A stretch of 64,000 nucleotides of DNA, from NCBI RefSeq assembly GCF_029981845.1, contig NZ_CP104165.1:72133-136132 (forward strand), in the 5' to 3' direction. Positions 1-9,084 of the stretch are shown here, piece after piece. Each line of letters starts with the position of its first letter. Position 1 is the stretch's first letter. A program made the translations under genes and the position numbers. The notes beneath the pieces were generated by a model, which was given only the letters and a program-made list of their open reading frames with translations, made no database searches and was not told the DNA's origin. This DNA is from Candidatus Bandiella numerosa (GTDB lineage: Bacteria > Pseudomonadota > Alphaproteobacteria > Rickettsiales > Midichloriaceae).

Positions 1-51
1 CGATATTGACAATGCACTATATGTGCAACTTATTATTAATTGTCCCACCCA

Positions 52-1256
52 ATGAAAAGAATCTATCAATATGTAATAGAAGAACATTTAAAATCTTATG
101 ACCAAATGCTATTTATTGCAGGTCCTAGGCAAGTTGGCAAAACCACAATTGCAACAAGTGCAAAAACTTTATTTCAACATACTAAATTTTTAAATTGGGA
201 TAAACTAAAAGATAGGGAACAAATCGTATCTGACACTTCTTTGCTTCAGGGGCTTCCTTTGGATGCAATATTAAAAACTAAACCTTTAATCATATTTGAT
301 GAAATACATAAATATTCTAAATGGAAAATATTTCTTAAAGGACTTATAGATGAGTATAAAACAAAATTAAATATAATTGTGACAGGTAGTTGCAAATTAG
401 ATGTTTATAGAAAAGGAGGAGACAGCCTAATGGGGCGCTACCTTTTATACAATATTCATTCTATTTCTGTTGCTGAATTATTAAGAACATCTATTACGAA
501 CGAGCCCATTTCTATGCCAAAAGAAATATCAGATGATTTATATGAGGCGTTATTAGAATTTGGAGGATTTCCTGAACCATTTATTAAACAAAATAAAAGA
601 TTTTATACTCGATGGAAAAATTTACGTTATAAACAAATGTTGAAAGAAGATATACGAGATTCATAACAAATTCATGAAATATCACAGTTAGAGTTATTGT
701 CTCATATTTTGCAATACCAATCTGCTCAACTGTTAAATTATAGTAGTCTATCAAAAAAAATCAGAGTCTCAGATCAAACAATAAGAAGGTGGATTGAGCT
801 TTTGAAAGCATATTATTATTGTTTTATAATAACACCTTGGTATCATAATATTAGTCGTAGCTTGCTTAAAGAGCCAAAAATATACCTTTGGGATTGGTCT
901 ATAGTAGAAGATAAAGGGGGGAAAATAGAAAATTTTATAGCATGCCATTTATTAAAAGCAGTAAATTTTTGGAGTGATACAGGTCTAGGTAAATACAATT
1001 TGCATTACTTGAGAGATAAAGATAAGAAAGAGGTAGATTTTTTAGTCACAGAAATAATAAACCTTGGTTTTTAGTAGAAGTAAAATCCTCAGCAAAAGAA
1101 TCAATAAGCAAAAATTTATATTATTTTCAAAAACAAACTGGAGCGAAGCATGCATTTCAAGTTGTATTTGATTTACCCTATGTGGATAAGGATTGTTTTA
1201 CATATACTAAACCCATTATAGTACCAGCAAAAACATTTTTATCTCAACTCATTTGA
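52..1256 (+). pseudogene. Broken DUF4143-type AAA ATPase
   Basis: P-loop ATPase of the AAA/DUF4143 family, usually about 380-400 residues and of unclear function. Walker A GPRQVGKTT is near residue 24 and a Walker B-like IIFDEIHK near residue 80. The frame is interrupted by an in-frame TAA at 664-666 (reads DS*QIHEIS) and continues to about 1055. There a lost A moves it to another frame, which runs on as KPWFLVEVKSS and stops at 1254-1256. The ATG at 52 is preferred to the TTG at 40. A second, intact member of the family lies at 4122. Family call from motifs; function unknown. Confidence 0.8.
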
Positions 1257-1266
1257 TTCAGTTTAA

Positions 1267-1298
1267 TTACATCCGATAAGGTCCCTTATCGGATGTAA
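1267..1298. terminator. Perfect 15-bp hairpin, likely terminator
   Basis: Two 15-nt arms (1267-1281 and 1284-1298) are exact reverse complements around a 2-nt centre. On the plus strand a T-rich run follows from about 1307. It sits 10 nt after the stop of the broken ATPase gene, so a rho-independent terminator for that gene fits best. Confidence 0.6.
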
Positions 1299-1595
1299 CT
1301 TGCACTTTTATCTTTTTTTTGTTTTTTTAATTTCTTCATGAGTTCTTAGAATAATTTTAATTTATCTCTTCTATTTTTTTACATATAAGTCACTTATTAT
1401 CAATGCTATAAAATTTTCTTTTAGCTTTGCATCTTTATATTTTACGACATTTATTTTGCAAATTCACATTTTACTCATTATCAAAAAAGTACTTTACTTT
1501 TATTCCTATATGTTTTTTTATTTTTATATTATTGACTTTATTTATATTACAAGTATCATCATTAGATAATTAATTTAATATTTATTTAACAGTAT
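1299..1595. other. AT-rich gap, no gene seen
   Basis: Very T-rich on the plus strand, with no ORF that has a ribosome binding site. It probably contains the promoter of the following toxin-antitoxin pair, but no clear -35/-10 stands out. Confidence 0.4.
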
Positions 1596-1844
1596 ATGCA
1601 AGAATATAGAGCTATCTTCGGTGAGAATGGCCGCATTATTATTCCAGCACAACTACGCAATATAATGAAACTCACTCCTGGTGAGGAAGTTATTCTTAGA
1701 TATGACAATAACTCCATTAATATCCTCACTATGAAACAAGCTGTCAAGAAAGCTCAAAATATCGTCATGCAATATAATAAGGATTATATATCTTTAACTT
1801 CCTCTTTAAAACAATCAAGACTTGAGGAAACAAAATATGAATAA
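1596..1844 (+). CDS. vapB: AbrB/MazE-type antitoxin (VapB)
   Basis: 82 residues. The N-terminus (AIFGENGRIIIPAQLRNIM, then PGEEVILRYDNNSINI) is the swapped-hairpin DNA-binding fold of the AbrB/SpoVT/MazE family. The C-terminal tail is the usual toxin-binding, unstructured part. It overlaps the PIN-domain gene by 8 nt, the normal order for a vapBC operon. By family behaviour it should bind and neutralise the downstream toxin and repress its own promoter. No clear Shine-Dalgarno precedes the ATG. Confidence 0.85.
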   Translation: MQEYRAIFGENGRIIIPAQLRNIMKLTPGEEVILRYDNNSINILTMKQAVKKAQNIVMQYNKDYISLTSSLKQSRLEETKYE

Positions 1845-2220
1845 AGTTATACTTGATACTTCTGCTTTCTTAGCTCTTCTCAATAATGAAATTGGGAAAG
1901 ATATTGTTGAGCCATTACTTCCATACTCTATTATGTCATCTGTAAATATTTCTGAGGTAGTAAGTGAATTACACTCAAAACTTTCTCTCCCTACCCATCA
2001 AATCCAAAAAATACTTTATTTAATTTCTGAAATTTATCCTTTTAACAAAGAACTTGCTATTGCATCCGGCCTCCTTAAACAATCTTACTCTCACTTAGAT
2101 TTATCATTAGGAGATAGAGCTTGTCTAGCTCTTGCTTCTCATCTTAACCTTCCTGTCTATACTGCTGATACAACTTGGAGTCAACTTGATACTGATTTAG
2201 CAATAACTCAAATTAGATAA
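1837..2220 (+). CDS. vapC: PIN-domain toxin VapC
   Basis: About 127 residues from the ATG at 1837, chosen over the upstream ATG at 1822 because it gives the canonical N-terminus MNKVILDTSAF and has GAGG 9-13 nt upstream. PIN-domain acidic residues are in place: D in ILDTSA, E in SEVVSEL, D in LSLGDRACLALA and D in YTADTTW. The family are Mg-dependent ribonucleases, often cutting tRNA. It pairs with the AbrB-type antitoxin at 1596 and looks intact. Confidence 0.85.
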   Translation: MNKVILDTSAFLALLNNEIGKDIVEPLLPYSIMSSVNISEVVSELHSKLSLPTHQIQKILYLISEIYPFNKELAIASGLLKQSYSHLDLSLGDRACLALASHLNLPVYTADTTWSQLDTDLAITQIR

Positions 2221-2226
2221 TCATTC

Positions 2227-3195
2227 ATGCTTACCAAATCTTTACCGAATAATTCAGACCTCACCTCAATTAAAAATGATAACAACAACACCTTACTTTA
2301 TTACGCTAATATTTATTTTAATATAATCGTTTCTGGCTCTTCTAAAGCAACTGAAATAGCTAGAAAAAATGACTTATCTAAGTTCATTTCTTTTTTTATT
2401 GAATATACTGGTAAAGATTTCATTGATAACTGGACTCCTTCCGTCACAAAGCATTTTTTAATCTTCCTTCAGGAAAAAAATTATAAACCTGCTACCATTA
2501 ATAGAGCTTTAGATTCCTTACGACATTTTTCTAAGTGGTTACTTAAATACAGGCCTCTACTTGCTGGCTCTCCATTCGAAAGTGTTAGAAATATTACTCA
2601 GGACTCTCCTCTTTGGAATGGTTTATCTAGTAAACAAGTAATGCGCCTAAAGATGGCTTGTGAGCAACGTTTAAACTCCTGCATAAGAAAAAATCAAGAC
2701 CCTTTACTAGAAATAACTATATTTTCTGTTCTTCTTGCCACTGGCCTTAGAGAAGCTGAGTTAGTCTCTCTCAACCTTTCTCATTACCACTCTAGAGGGT
2801 TCCATCATGTTAAACGCAAAGGTAATATTTTTACTAAAAAGGTACCTATTCCTGATGAGCCTAAAAAATATCTAGATCAGTATATTTTATCTCAAGGTAT
2901 TACACAACCTAGTCAGGCTATTTTCTCTAAAAATGGAGTTAGACTTTCTACTAGAGCTATTCGCTACATTTGCCAAAGGATATCCGCTCATGCATCTTTA
3001 ACACTTCCTGATGAAGAAAAGTTTCATCTTTCTCCTCATATGCTAAGGCATACCTTTTTAAAAAGAATTGCAGATAAACATGGCATCCATATTGCTCAAA
3101 AAATGTCTGGTAATGCCTCAATCTCCCAAATATTTCGTTATTCCAAACCTTCTCAAGATGAAATCGATAACATCGCTCATAATCTTAATATTTGA
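2227..3195 (+). CDS. Tyrosine recombinase (phage/ICE-type integrase)
   Basis: 322 residues, the usual length. An N-terminal SAM-like core-binding domain (about 25-110) precedes the catalytic domain. Visible catalytic residues are R175 in ATGLREAEL, K198 in the beta-hairpin, H271 and R274 in HMLRHTF, and Y305 in FRYSK. The usual histidine of the LGH motif is replaced: the sequence reads MSGNAS, with N296 at that place. The gene starts 7 nt after the vapC stop. It may be the integrase of the conjugative element in this window or of a smaller island; no att sites could be assigned. Confidence 0.88.
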   Translation: MLTKSLPNNSDLTSIKNDNNNTLLYYANIYFNIIVSGSSKATEIARKNDLSKFISFFIEYTGKDFIDNWTPSVTKHFLIFLQEKNYKPATINRALDSLRHFSKWLLKYRPLLAGSPFESVRNITQDSPLWNGLSSKQVMRLKMACEQRLNSCIRKNQDPLLEITIFSVLLATGLREAELVSLNLSHYHSRGFHHVKRKGNIFTKKVPIPDEPKKYLDQYILSQGITQPSQAIFSKNGVRLSTRAIRYICQRISAHASLTLPDEEKFHLSPHMLRHTFLKRIADKHGIHIAQKMSGNASISQIFRYSKPSQDEIDNIAHNLNI

Positions 3196-3201
3196 TCTTT
3201 T

Positions 3202-3222
3202 TAATTTAAATAATTTAAATTA
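3202..3222. terminator. AT-only hairpin after the integrase
   Basis: Nine-nt arms TAATTTAAA and TTTAAATTA flank a TAA centre, 6 nt after the integrase stop. It is a perfect inverted repeat but has no GC, so terminator strength is doubtful. Confidence 0.3.
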
Positions 3223-3353
3223 AACCAGCGCAGCCAAGTTCATGAAGTTATGCGGAGGAACTATCATAAATTTAGGGAATTAGAATAAGTTTTGATATAT
3301 ATGTACGGTACTATCAATACTATATATAAGTACGTCATATGTAGTAAGGTAAT

Positions 3354-3590
3354 ATGTCACAATTAACAATTACAAATTTTAGAAACAATATATACAATAT
3401 TATTGATAGAGTAATAGACACAGGAATTCCGAAAACTATTGAGAGTAAAGATCATAAAGTCAAAATAATAGTTGATGACGAAATACGTAGCAAATTTTCT
3501 AATTTAGAAAAACATTACAGCATTATATGTGCTCCTGATTTATTCATTTCTGAAAAATGCTACCAATGGTCAGAAGAAGATGTAAAATGA
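3354..3590 (+). CDS. Phd/YefM-like antitoxin
   Basis: 78 residues. The N-terminus (QLTITNFRNNIYNIIDRVIDTG...) fits the Phd/YefM fold, which binds DNA with its N-terminal half, and the acidic tail (QWSEEDVK) fits toxin binding. Its stop overlaps the start of the downstream PIN toxin as ATGA (3587-3590), a translationally coupled pair. The antitoxin is open although its partner is frameshifted. Confidence 0.7.
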   Translation: MSQLTITNFRNNIYNIIDRVIDTGIPKTIESKDHKVKIIVDDEIRSKFSNLEKHYSIICAPDLFISEKCYQWSEEDVK

Positions 3591-3963
3591 TATATTATCT
3601 AGATACACATATAATTCTGTGGCTATACGATAAGCTTGAAACAAAGTTCAGCCCTAAAATTAAAAAATTAATAAACCAAAATGATCTTGCTATATCGCCA
3701 ATCATAAGATTAGAGCTGCAATATTTGAAGGAAATTAAAAGAATCAACGAAGAATCAGATGTAATAATAAATTATTTGATTGAAAAAATGGATTAACTGT
3801 TGAAGAAGCACCATTTGATATTGTTATAAAATCAGCATTAAAGTTTACTTGGGCAAGAGATCCTTTTGATAGAATTATGGTAGCAACATCGCAGATCAAA
3901 AATTCTACATTAATAACAGCAGATCAAATTATTTTAAATAATTATGAAAAGTCAACTTGGTGA
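3587..3963 (+). pseudogene. vapC: Frameshifted PIN-domain toxin VapC
   Basis: Starts with the PIN signature YYLDTHIILWLYD and continues with SPIIRLELQYL, then the frame breaks at about 3790 where one G appears lost (EKMD* instead of EKMGLTVEE). The rest is readable in the next frame: TWARDPFDRIMVATSQ, LITADQII and the terminal NNYEKSTW, stop at 3961-3963. Restored length is about 125 residues, normal for the family. The last 30 nt closely match the end of the RelE gene at 12943. Confidence 0.8.
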
Positions 3964-4121
3964 GTCAATTTTGTTAGTTTTTGGCCTAAGGTGTCATGCG
4001 CCATTTATTTTTCTTTTTTTATAGATATATCTGAACTTGCTGAAATGACGGTTGAAATCATAAGTTTTGCATTGTACAATGATAATTGTAATATCTATTT
4101 ATCAATTTTCTTATTAGTACT

Positions 4122-5285
4122 ATGGATCGCCCTATTTTCCTTAATAATATTGCCTCACAATTTCAGGTACATCGCATTGTGGCACTACTTGGACCGAGAC
4201 AATCAGGTAAAACTACTCTTGCAAAACAATACTGTAAAATTATTCATAATTTTACACGTAGTAATTACTTTGACCTAGAAAACCCTTCTGACCTTGAGCG
4301 TTTAGATAATCCAAAACTAGCTTTTGAACATTTAGAGGGAACAATTATTATTGATGAAATCCAAAGAAAGCCTAATTTATTTCAAGTACTTAGATATATT
4401 CATGATGAATATCCCAATAAACTTTTTTTATTACTTGGTAGCGCATCAAGAGAATTAATTAATCAATCCTCCGAAACTTTAGCAGGTCGAATAGGTTATA
4501 TTGAAATCACTCCTTTTCAGGCTTTTGAACTAGCTATAAAGGCAGATCAAAAGTTATGGTTAAGAGGAGGATTTCCTAAAAGCTATCTAGCAATAAGTGA
4601 TGACCTCAGTTACACTTGGAGAAGAGAGTATGTAAGAACTTATTTAGAACAAGATATTCCAACTATGCTTGGCAGTATCAACACAAGGCAATTAAGAAGG
4701 TTCTGGATGATGCTTGCTAATTATCATGGACAAATATTTAATGCTTCAGAAATATCCAATAGCTTACAAATTTCTAGAGCAACTGTAGTAAATTACCTTG
4801 ATATACTCGCTTCAACTTTTATGATTAGAGTTCTTCAGCCATGGTTTGAGAATATTAAAAAAAGGCAAGTGAAATCACCCAAGATATACATTCGAGATAG
4901 TGGTATATTTCATTATTTACTCGGAATCCAAAATGATGAAACATTATTAATATCTCCTAAGATTGGAGCTTCTTGGGAGGGGTTTGCGCTTGAACAAATA
5001 GTAAATTTACTTCAAGTTGATCAATATGATTGTTATTTTTGGGCAACTCACAATAAAGCAGAATTAGACTTATTAGTCACACAAAATGGAAAAAAAATAG
5101 GTTTTGAGTTTAAGTATAATGATGCTCCTAAAATATCTCCGTCAATGAGGATTGCAATGCTAGAATTAAGCTTAGATGAGCTTACGATAATATACCCTGG
5201 TGAAATTAGTTATTCTTTGGATAAAAATATTCAAGTGGTAGGCTTTAATGAATATTTGAGTAGAAGTCAAAAAATATGGATATAA
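4122..5285 (+). CDS. DUF4143-type AAA ATPase, intact
   Basis: 387 residues. Walker A GPRQSGKTT at 24-32, Walker B-like TIIIDEIQR around 83-91, sensor-like LLLGSASRE, and the C-terminal DUF4143 region with the motif AELDLLV and then KIGFEFKYN, a restriction-endonuclease-like D/ExK signature. The family is common in host-associated and archaeal genomes and its role is not established; some members sit beside toxin-antitoxin genes, as here. No signal peptide or membrane segment. Confidence 0.85.
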   Translation: MDRPIFLNNIASQFQVHRIVALLGPRQSGKTTLAKQYCKIIHNFTRSNYFDLENPSDLERLDNPKLAFEHLEGTIIIDEIQRKPNLFQVLRYIHDEYPNKLFLLLGSASRELINQSSETLAGRIGYIEITPFQAFELAIKADQKLWLRGGFPKSYLAISDDLSYTWRREYVRTYLEQDIPTMLGSINTRQLRRFWMMLANYHGQIFNASEISNSLQISRATVVNYLDILASTFMIRVLQPWFENIKKRQVKSPKIYIRDSGIFHYLLGIQNDETLLISPKIGASWEGFALEQIVNLLQVDQYDCYFWATHNKAELDLLVTQNGKKIGFEFKYNDAPKISPSMRIAMLELSLDELTIIYPGEISYSLDKNIQVVGFNEYLSRSQKIWI

Positions 5286-5496
5286 TTAATTGCGTAGATA
5301 ATTTAAAAGAATTTATAATTTCTCAGGGGAAGGAGCATAACATATTTTTTATTAATAACTTAAATTATAAATAAGTTTAATCCATCTAAAAGAGCTTGAA
5401 AGAGTAACTTTGTTATACATGACCCAGCATTATTATACCTATAATATTTTAAGATGAAAAAGCAACTAAATGATGTTATCGTTAAATTATGAAATT

Positions 5497-5901
5497 AAAT
5501 TATTAAAATAATATAAAACTAATTACGAGGAGACCAAAATGAACAAAACAGAATTTATTAAGCTACTTGCGCAAAAAATTGATACATCTGCAATCAATGC
5601 GGATAAGAGTTTAAAGATAATATTTGAGACAATTGGAGATGCAATTGCTACAGAAGATAGTCTTGTGTTTGTGGGATTTGGAACATTTAAAACCACAATT
5701 AGCAAAGCAAGAAAAATAAAAGCTGCGAGCAAAAAATAATCAAACACTTTGATTGTTGAAATATGGAACTTGGGATAAGGCTGTCACATATAGAAGAGTC
5801 GAAAGAATCACTGCAAAAACGTTACAACAGTTTAAGATCTGAACTTAAAAAAGAAGGGAATGTAGCAGATTGTAACAAGAAAAAAACTATAAGCTATGTG
5901 G
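5497..5901 (+). repeat. Direct repeat copy 1 (HU cassette)
   Basis: 405 nt closely matching 61889-62370 (482 nt) in the same orientation: a shared AT-rich leader, the ribosome binding site, the HU gene, a small stem-loop and the first half of the next ORF. The copies differ by scattered substitutions and a net 77 nt: a 78-nt in-frame deletion in this copy and a 1-nt loss in the other. Similarity ends abruptly at AGCTATGTGG. Confidence 0.85.
5539..5739 (+). pseudogene. HU-family DNA-binding protein, internally deleted
   Basis: 66 residues with a normal HU/IHF N-terminus (NKTEFIKLLAQKI, then VFVGFGTFKT), preceded by a good AGGAG. Compared with the second copy at 61931 it lacks a 78-nt in-frame segment covering the end of the DNA-binding arm and the last strand-helix, and finishes as KIKAASKK. 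HU is normally about 90 residues, so dimers from this gene are unlikely to wrap DNA normally. It could still be expressed as a short dimerising peptide. Confidence 0.75.
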
Positions 5902-6050
5902 TAGCTCATGAAATGAGTCACTTAAAGGAAATGAATCATAGTGCTAAATTTTGGAGTATAGTTAGAAAAATTGATCCTAATTATCAAGCATCTATAGTGT
6001 GGCTTAGAAAGTATGGAACAAGCTTGTATCAATATTTGCCTAAAGCATAG
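5763..6050 (+). CDS. Chimeric ORF: small HU-linked protein fused to YgjP-type metallopeptidase tail
   Basis: 95 residues. The first 47 or so (MELGIRLSHIEESKESL...KKTISYV) are nearly the same as the protein at 62232. From residue 47 the sequence becomes VAHEMSHLKEMNHSAKFW and then WLRKYG, the conserved C-terminus of YgjP/DUF45 metal-dependent hydrolases including its HExxH. The join is at a short shared sequence (AGCTATGTGG). It is therefore probably a rearrangement product rather than a natural protein, although the fused frame is open. The 5' part of the hydrolase gene is absent here. Confidence 0.75.
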   Translation: MELGIRLSHIEESKESLQKRYNSLRSELKKEGNVADCNKKKTISYVVAHEMSHLKEMNHSAKFWSIVRKIDPNYQASIVWLRKYGTSLYQYLPKA

Positions 6051-6053
6051 ATC

Positions 6054-6875
6054 ATGTCTAATCCAAAGACAAAAAATAGTAATAAAATTAATATTACAAC
6101 TTGGAATATTAACTCTGTTAGAAAAAGGCTCAATTCTATTGATAAATTTTTAAAAGAATTTACTCCAGATATTCTTATGCTACAAGAAACTAAGGTCAGA
6201 AATGAATTATTTCCTTTTCAGTTTTTTAGAGATTTTGGATATAGTTTTATACATCATGAGGGAGAAAATACAGGTTATAATGGAGTAGCTATTATTGCAA
6301 AGAAGGATTTAGAGATTGTTCCTAAAATAAGTTTTATAAAAAACGCTAGGCATTTAGCCGTAAAAATAAAAGGTAACGTAGAATTACATAATTTTTACAT
6401 TCCAGCAGGCGGTGATATACCTGATGTTAATAAAAATATAAAATTTAAAGAAAAATTAGAATTTATTGATAACCTTAGCGCTTGGTTTAAGAATAATAGA
6501 TCAAGAGCTGATAGAGTTATAATAGTAGGTGATTTAAATGTTGCACCACTAGAAAATGACGTGTGGTCACATAAGCAATTATTAAATATTGTATCACATA
6601 CCCCAATGGAAGTTGAGAAACTACAAAAATTATATGAATCAATTGGCTTTAAAGATTCTGTGAGAAAGTTTACTCCTGAATCAGAAAAGCTATATAGTTG
6701 GTGGAGCTATAGAGCAAGAGATTGGATTAAATCTGATAGAGGGAGAAGGTTAGATCATATATGGACGAGTAGTAATTTAGATGAAAAAGTAATGAGAGCA
6801 AACATAATAAAAACTACTCGTAATCATGATTTACCATCTGATCATGTTCCAGTATCAATAGATATAAATTTATAA
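6054..6875 (+). CDS. xthA: Exodeoxyribonuclease III / AP endonuclease
   Basis: 273 residues, full length for the ExoIII family of base-excision-repair nucleases. Conserved residues: W17-N18 in TTWNINS, E45 in LMLQETK, Y115 in HNFYIPAGG, D160 and N162 in VGDLNVAP, and the final D263-H264 in PSDHVPV. It follows the chimeric ORF by 3 nt. It is a chromosome-type gene, suggesting that the metallopeptidase tail and xthA are host-locus sequence joined to element sequence on their left. Confidence 0.92.
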   Translation: MSNPKTKNSNKINITTWNINSVRKRLNSIDKFLKEFTPDILMLQETKVRNELFPFQFFRDFGYSFIHHEGENTGYNGVAIIAKKDLEIVPKISFIKNARHLAVKIKGNVELHNFYIPAGGDIPDVNKNIKFKEKLEFIDNLSAWFKNNRSRADRVIIVGDLNVAPLENDVWSHKQLLNIVSHTPMEVEKLQKLYESIGFKDSVRKFTPESEKLYSWWSYRARDWIKSDRGRRLDHIWTSSNLDEKVMRANIIKTTRNHDLPSDHVPVSIDINL

Positions 6876-7085
6876 AGTTCTGGATTTAAAAAAGATAGAA
6901 ATTAATACTGATTTTAAAGAAGCAATTGAAAAGATGGAGAGTGAGAATAAAAATCTCTTTATAACAGGTAAAGCTGGAGCTGGAAAATCAATATTGCTAT
7001 CTTACTTTTGTCAAAACACTAAAAAAATACGCAGTATTGGCACCTACAGGAGTTGCAGCACTTAATGTTAAAGGTCAAACAATTC
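6876..7085 (+). pseudogene. Fragment of a PIF1/RecD-like helicase
   Basis: A continuous reading LDLKKIEINTDFKEAIEKM leads to the Walker A region LFITGKAGAGKS, typical of the N-terminus of small PIF1-like helicases. An extra A in a run near 7025 shifts the frame, after which VLAPTGVAALNVKGQTI can be read. The gene is then cut off by the inverted-repeat element starting near 7086. No start codon or downstream part is present. Confidence 0.6.
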
Positions 7086-7490
7086 GGCCCAACCTGCAGG
7101 AACGTGTTTTTCCGGCATTAAGATTTATAAAAGGGGATTGAGAGCTATTAAAAAGCGATTGATAAACTAAGATTTTTTGGTATGTAAAGCAATAAATACC
7201 CCTACAATTTTAAACAGATTTAGTACAAAGAGTGGTGACACCAGCACTTCTCAGAACTCTTTTGTAGCAACAATTTTTATAAAAAGTTCTGTAAGACCAA
7301 AAGAAACACTACTCTTATACGATAAATTAGATTAGATTTAAAAAATTAAAAAACTATACTAACTCTGATTAAATCTAGGTTTCAAAATTTACCAAAGATG
7401 TAGTAAATGAAAATTATTTAACTTAACACAAGGAAAATTCGTACTTACAGAGTTGCATTGCCGAAAAAGCACGTTCCTGCAGGTTGTGCC
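7086..7490. mobile_element. Roughly 405-bp element with terminal inverted repeats
   Basis: The ends are inverted copies: a GGCCCAACCTGCAGGAACGTG arm begins at 7086, and the reverse complement of GGCACAACCTGCAGGAACGTG ends at 7490. Similarity extends a further dozen bases inward with small differences. The interior has no convincing ORF. This is the form of a MITE or a gutted IS. It separates a helicase fragment from an IS110 fragment. No target-site duplication is obvious. Confidence 0.5.
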
Positions 7491-7776
7491 AATAGGCGTT
7501 GCACCTATTAAAGAAGATAGTGGAAAAAAAGGTTGCCGTTCTATATATGGGGGAAGAAAAATAGTCCGCTCCGCTCTTTATATGGCTGTAATTTCTGTTA
7601 TAAGATCCAATGCTAAAATAAAATCTTTTTACAAACGATTACGTCATAATGGCAAAAAAGCCAAGGTTACTATAACTGCCTGTATTCGCAAATTTATCAT
7701 CATCTTAAATACTATTCTTAAACAACAATTATATGCTATCGATTTTTCTTTTTTAAATACAGTTGCTTGCACATAA
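7486..7776 (+). pseudogene. C-terminal remnant of an IS110-family transposase
   Basis: Reads IGVAPIKEDSGKKG, then GGRKIVRSALYMAVISVI, then KVTITACIRKFIIILN. This is the conserved C-terminal (transposase_20) domain of the IS110/IS116 DEDD transposases, including the GRKxVRxALY signature. The N-terminal RuvC-like half is missing. The open frame that contains it begins inside the adjacent inverted repeat. A 5' part of a member of the same family is present at the right edge of the window (63808). Confidence 0.8.
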
Positions 7777-7848
7777 TGGGAAAAAATATTGTAATTTTTG
7801 CATTTTTCATGTACCCTGATGAGAGTAAATGTATTTTGGTAAAAGAAT

Positions 7849-9066
7849 ATGGTATATAGAGTTTGCTCAATTAGTGGCGGAGGGGTTAGAGGTATCATCC
7901 CAGCTACCATAATAAAGGAGATGCTAAATATTGCTAAAAATGAAGGTAAAGAAGGTAAAATAACTGATTTATGTGACTATGTTATTGGTACTTCAATTGG
8001 AGGTATAATAGGTGCTGGACTCACTGTTTCAGAAAATAAATTAGAGCCGAAATTTACACCAGATGAGATTTTAAATTTACTTCAAAGTAGAGCGACTGAA
8101 ATTTTTCCCGAAGACGCAAACTATCATCAACAAATTATTCTATCAACAACCTTGACTGGTATAGCTACTGTTAGTGCTACGGTTATAGCATTGAAATTCT
8201 TAGGTTTAGGTATGGTATCTACTGTAGGTGTTGCTGGTTTGATAGCTGCATCAGTTTTTTCAGCTACTTATAAAAATGTTAACGTATTGGATGGTTTTTT
8301 TGCACCTAAATATAGTAGAGATGGAATAGATAAATTACTTGATGAAAATTTTGGGGAGTTAAGATTCAGTGATACAATTATACCATTTACAACTGTTTCA
8401 TTTTCTCTTGAACAAGATAACCCGAGAGTTTGGTCTACATTTAAAGCAGAAAAAACAATAAAAGATAATTTATTAATTAAAGATGCTTTAGGAGCTACGA
8501 GTGCAGCGCCAACTTTTTTCCCACATAAAGTGACAAACATTACAATAGAAGGTGGTAGAGAGGAAATATATTATGATGTTGATGGAGGTATTTTTGCTAA
8601 TTCACCTGTAAATTTGGGATTAGCGGTTCTAAAAAAATATGCCTCTATTAATATTATTTCAAGAATTGAGAAAGAAGGAATAACAATTTTATCAATAGGT
8701 ACTGGATATTTCAAAGGTACAGAACCATTTGTACCACCTACATCTTTTCAAGAAAGTATATTTGGTTATATATTTACAGGTTCATTAATAACCAAGGTTA
8801 TGCAAGCAGCTGAAAGAGATAGCATAGTGCAAGCACGTTACGTATATAAAGCATTACGATTAGATCCAAAACTGGAACAAAACTTAATGCCAATGGATAA
8901 ATCAAGCCCTGTGCATATAAAAAGTCTAAGTCGTGCTGCAGATGATTATATAGTTGAGCATAGTAAAATTATTGAAGGGTATGTAAAGTGTATGCTTGAG
9001 GATAATTCATGTGATGAATTAGTTACAGAAAGTACCCCAAATTATTCCTATGAACTTATATATTAA
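7849..9066 (+). CDS. Patatin-like phospholipase
   Basis: 405 residues. All patatin landmarks are present: the oxyanion-hole loop GGGVRG at 10-15, the nucleophile elbow GTSIG with S49, and the catalytic D245 in DGG. Family members hydrolyse acyl chains from phospholipids. In Rickettsiales, patatins are described as host-membrane-acting effectors, while other bacterial patatins act in defence operons. Between the Ser and Asp is a hydrophobic stretch (about 99-137, rich in A, V, G and L) that looks like one or two membrane segments and is not usual in the minimal fold. No N-terminal signal peptide. It heads a compact operon with two unknown genes (9085, 9362). Confidence 0.9.
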   Translation: MVYRVCSISGGGVRGIIPATIIKEMLNIAKNEGKEGKITDLCDYVIGTSIGGIIGAGLTVSENKLEPKFTPDEILNLLQSRATEIFPEDANYHQQIILSTTLTGIATVSATVIALKFLGLGMVSTVGVAGLIAASVFSATYKNVNVLDGFFAPKYSRDGIDKLLDENFGELRFSDTIIPFTTVSFSLEQDNPRVWSTFKAEKTIKDNLLIKDALGATSAAPTFFPHKVTNITIEGGREEIYYDVDGGIFANSPVNLGLAVLKKYASINIISRIEKEGITILSIGTGYFKGTEPFVPPTSFQESIFGYIFTGSLITKVMQAAERDSIVQARYVYKALRLDPKLEQNLMPMDKSSPVHIKSLSRAADDYIVEHSKIIEGYVKCMLEDNSCDELVTESTPNYSYELIY

Positions 9067-9084
9067 TTTAATATGAGGTAAAAC

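Noticed and set aside
3991..4278. 95-residue hydrophobic ORF
   Set aside because: It overlaps the well-supported ATPase at 4122 in another frame, with no ribosome binding site; a shadow ORF.
7644..7910. Minus-strand ORF over the IS110 remnant
   Set aside because: Antisense to a recognisable transposase C-terminus and to the patatin start; a shadow ORF.
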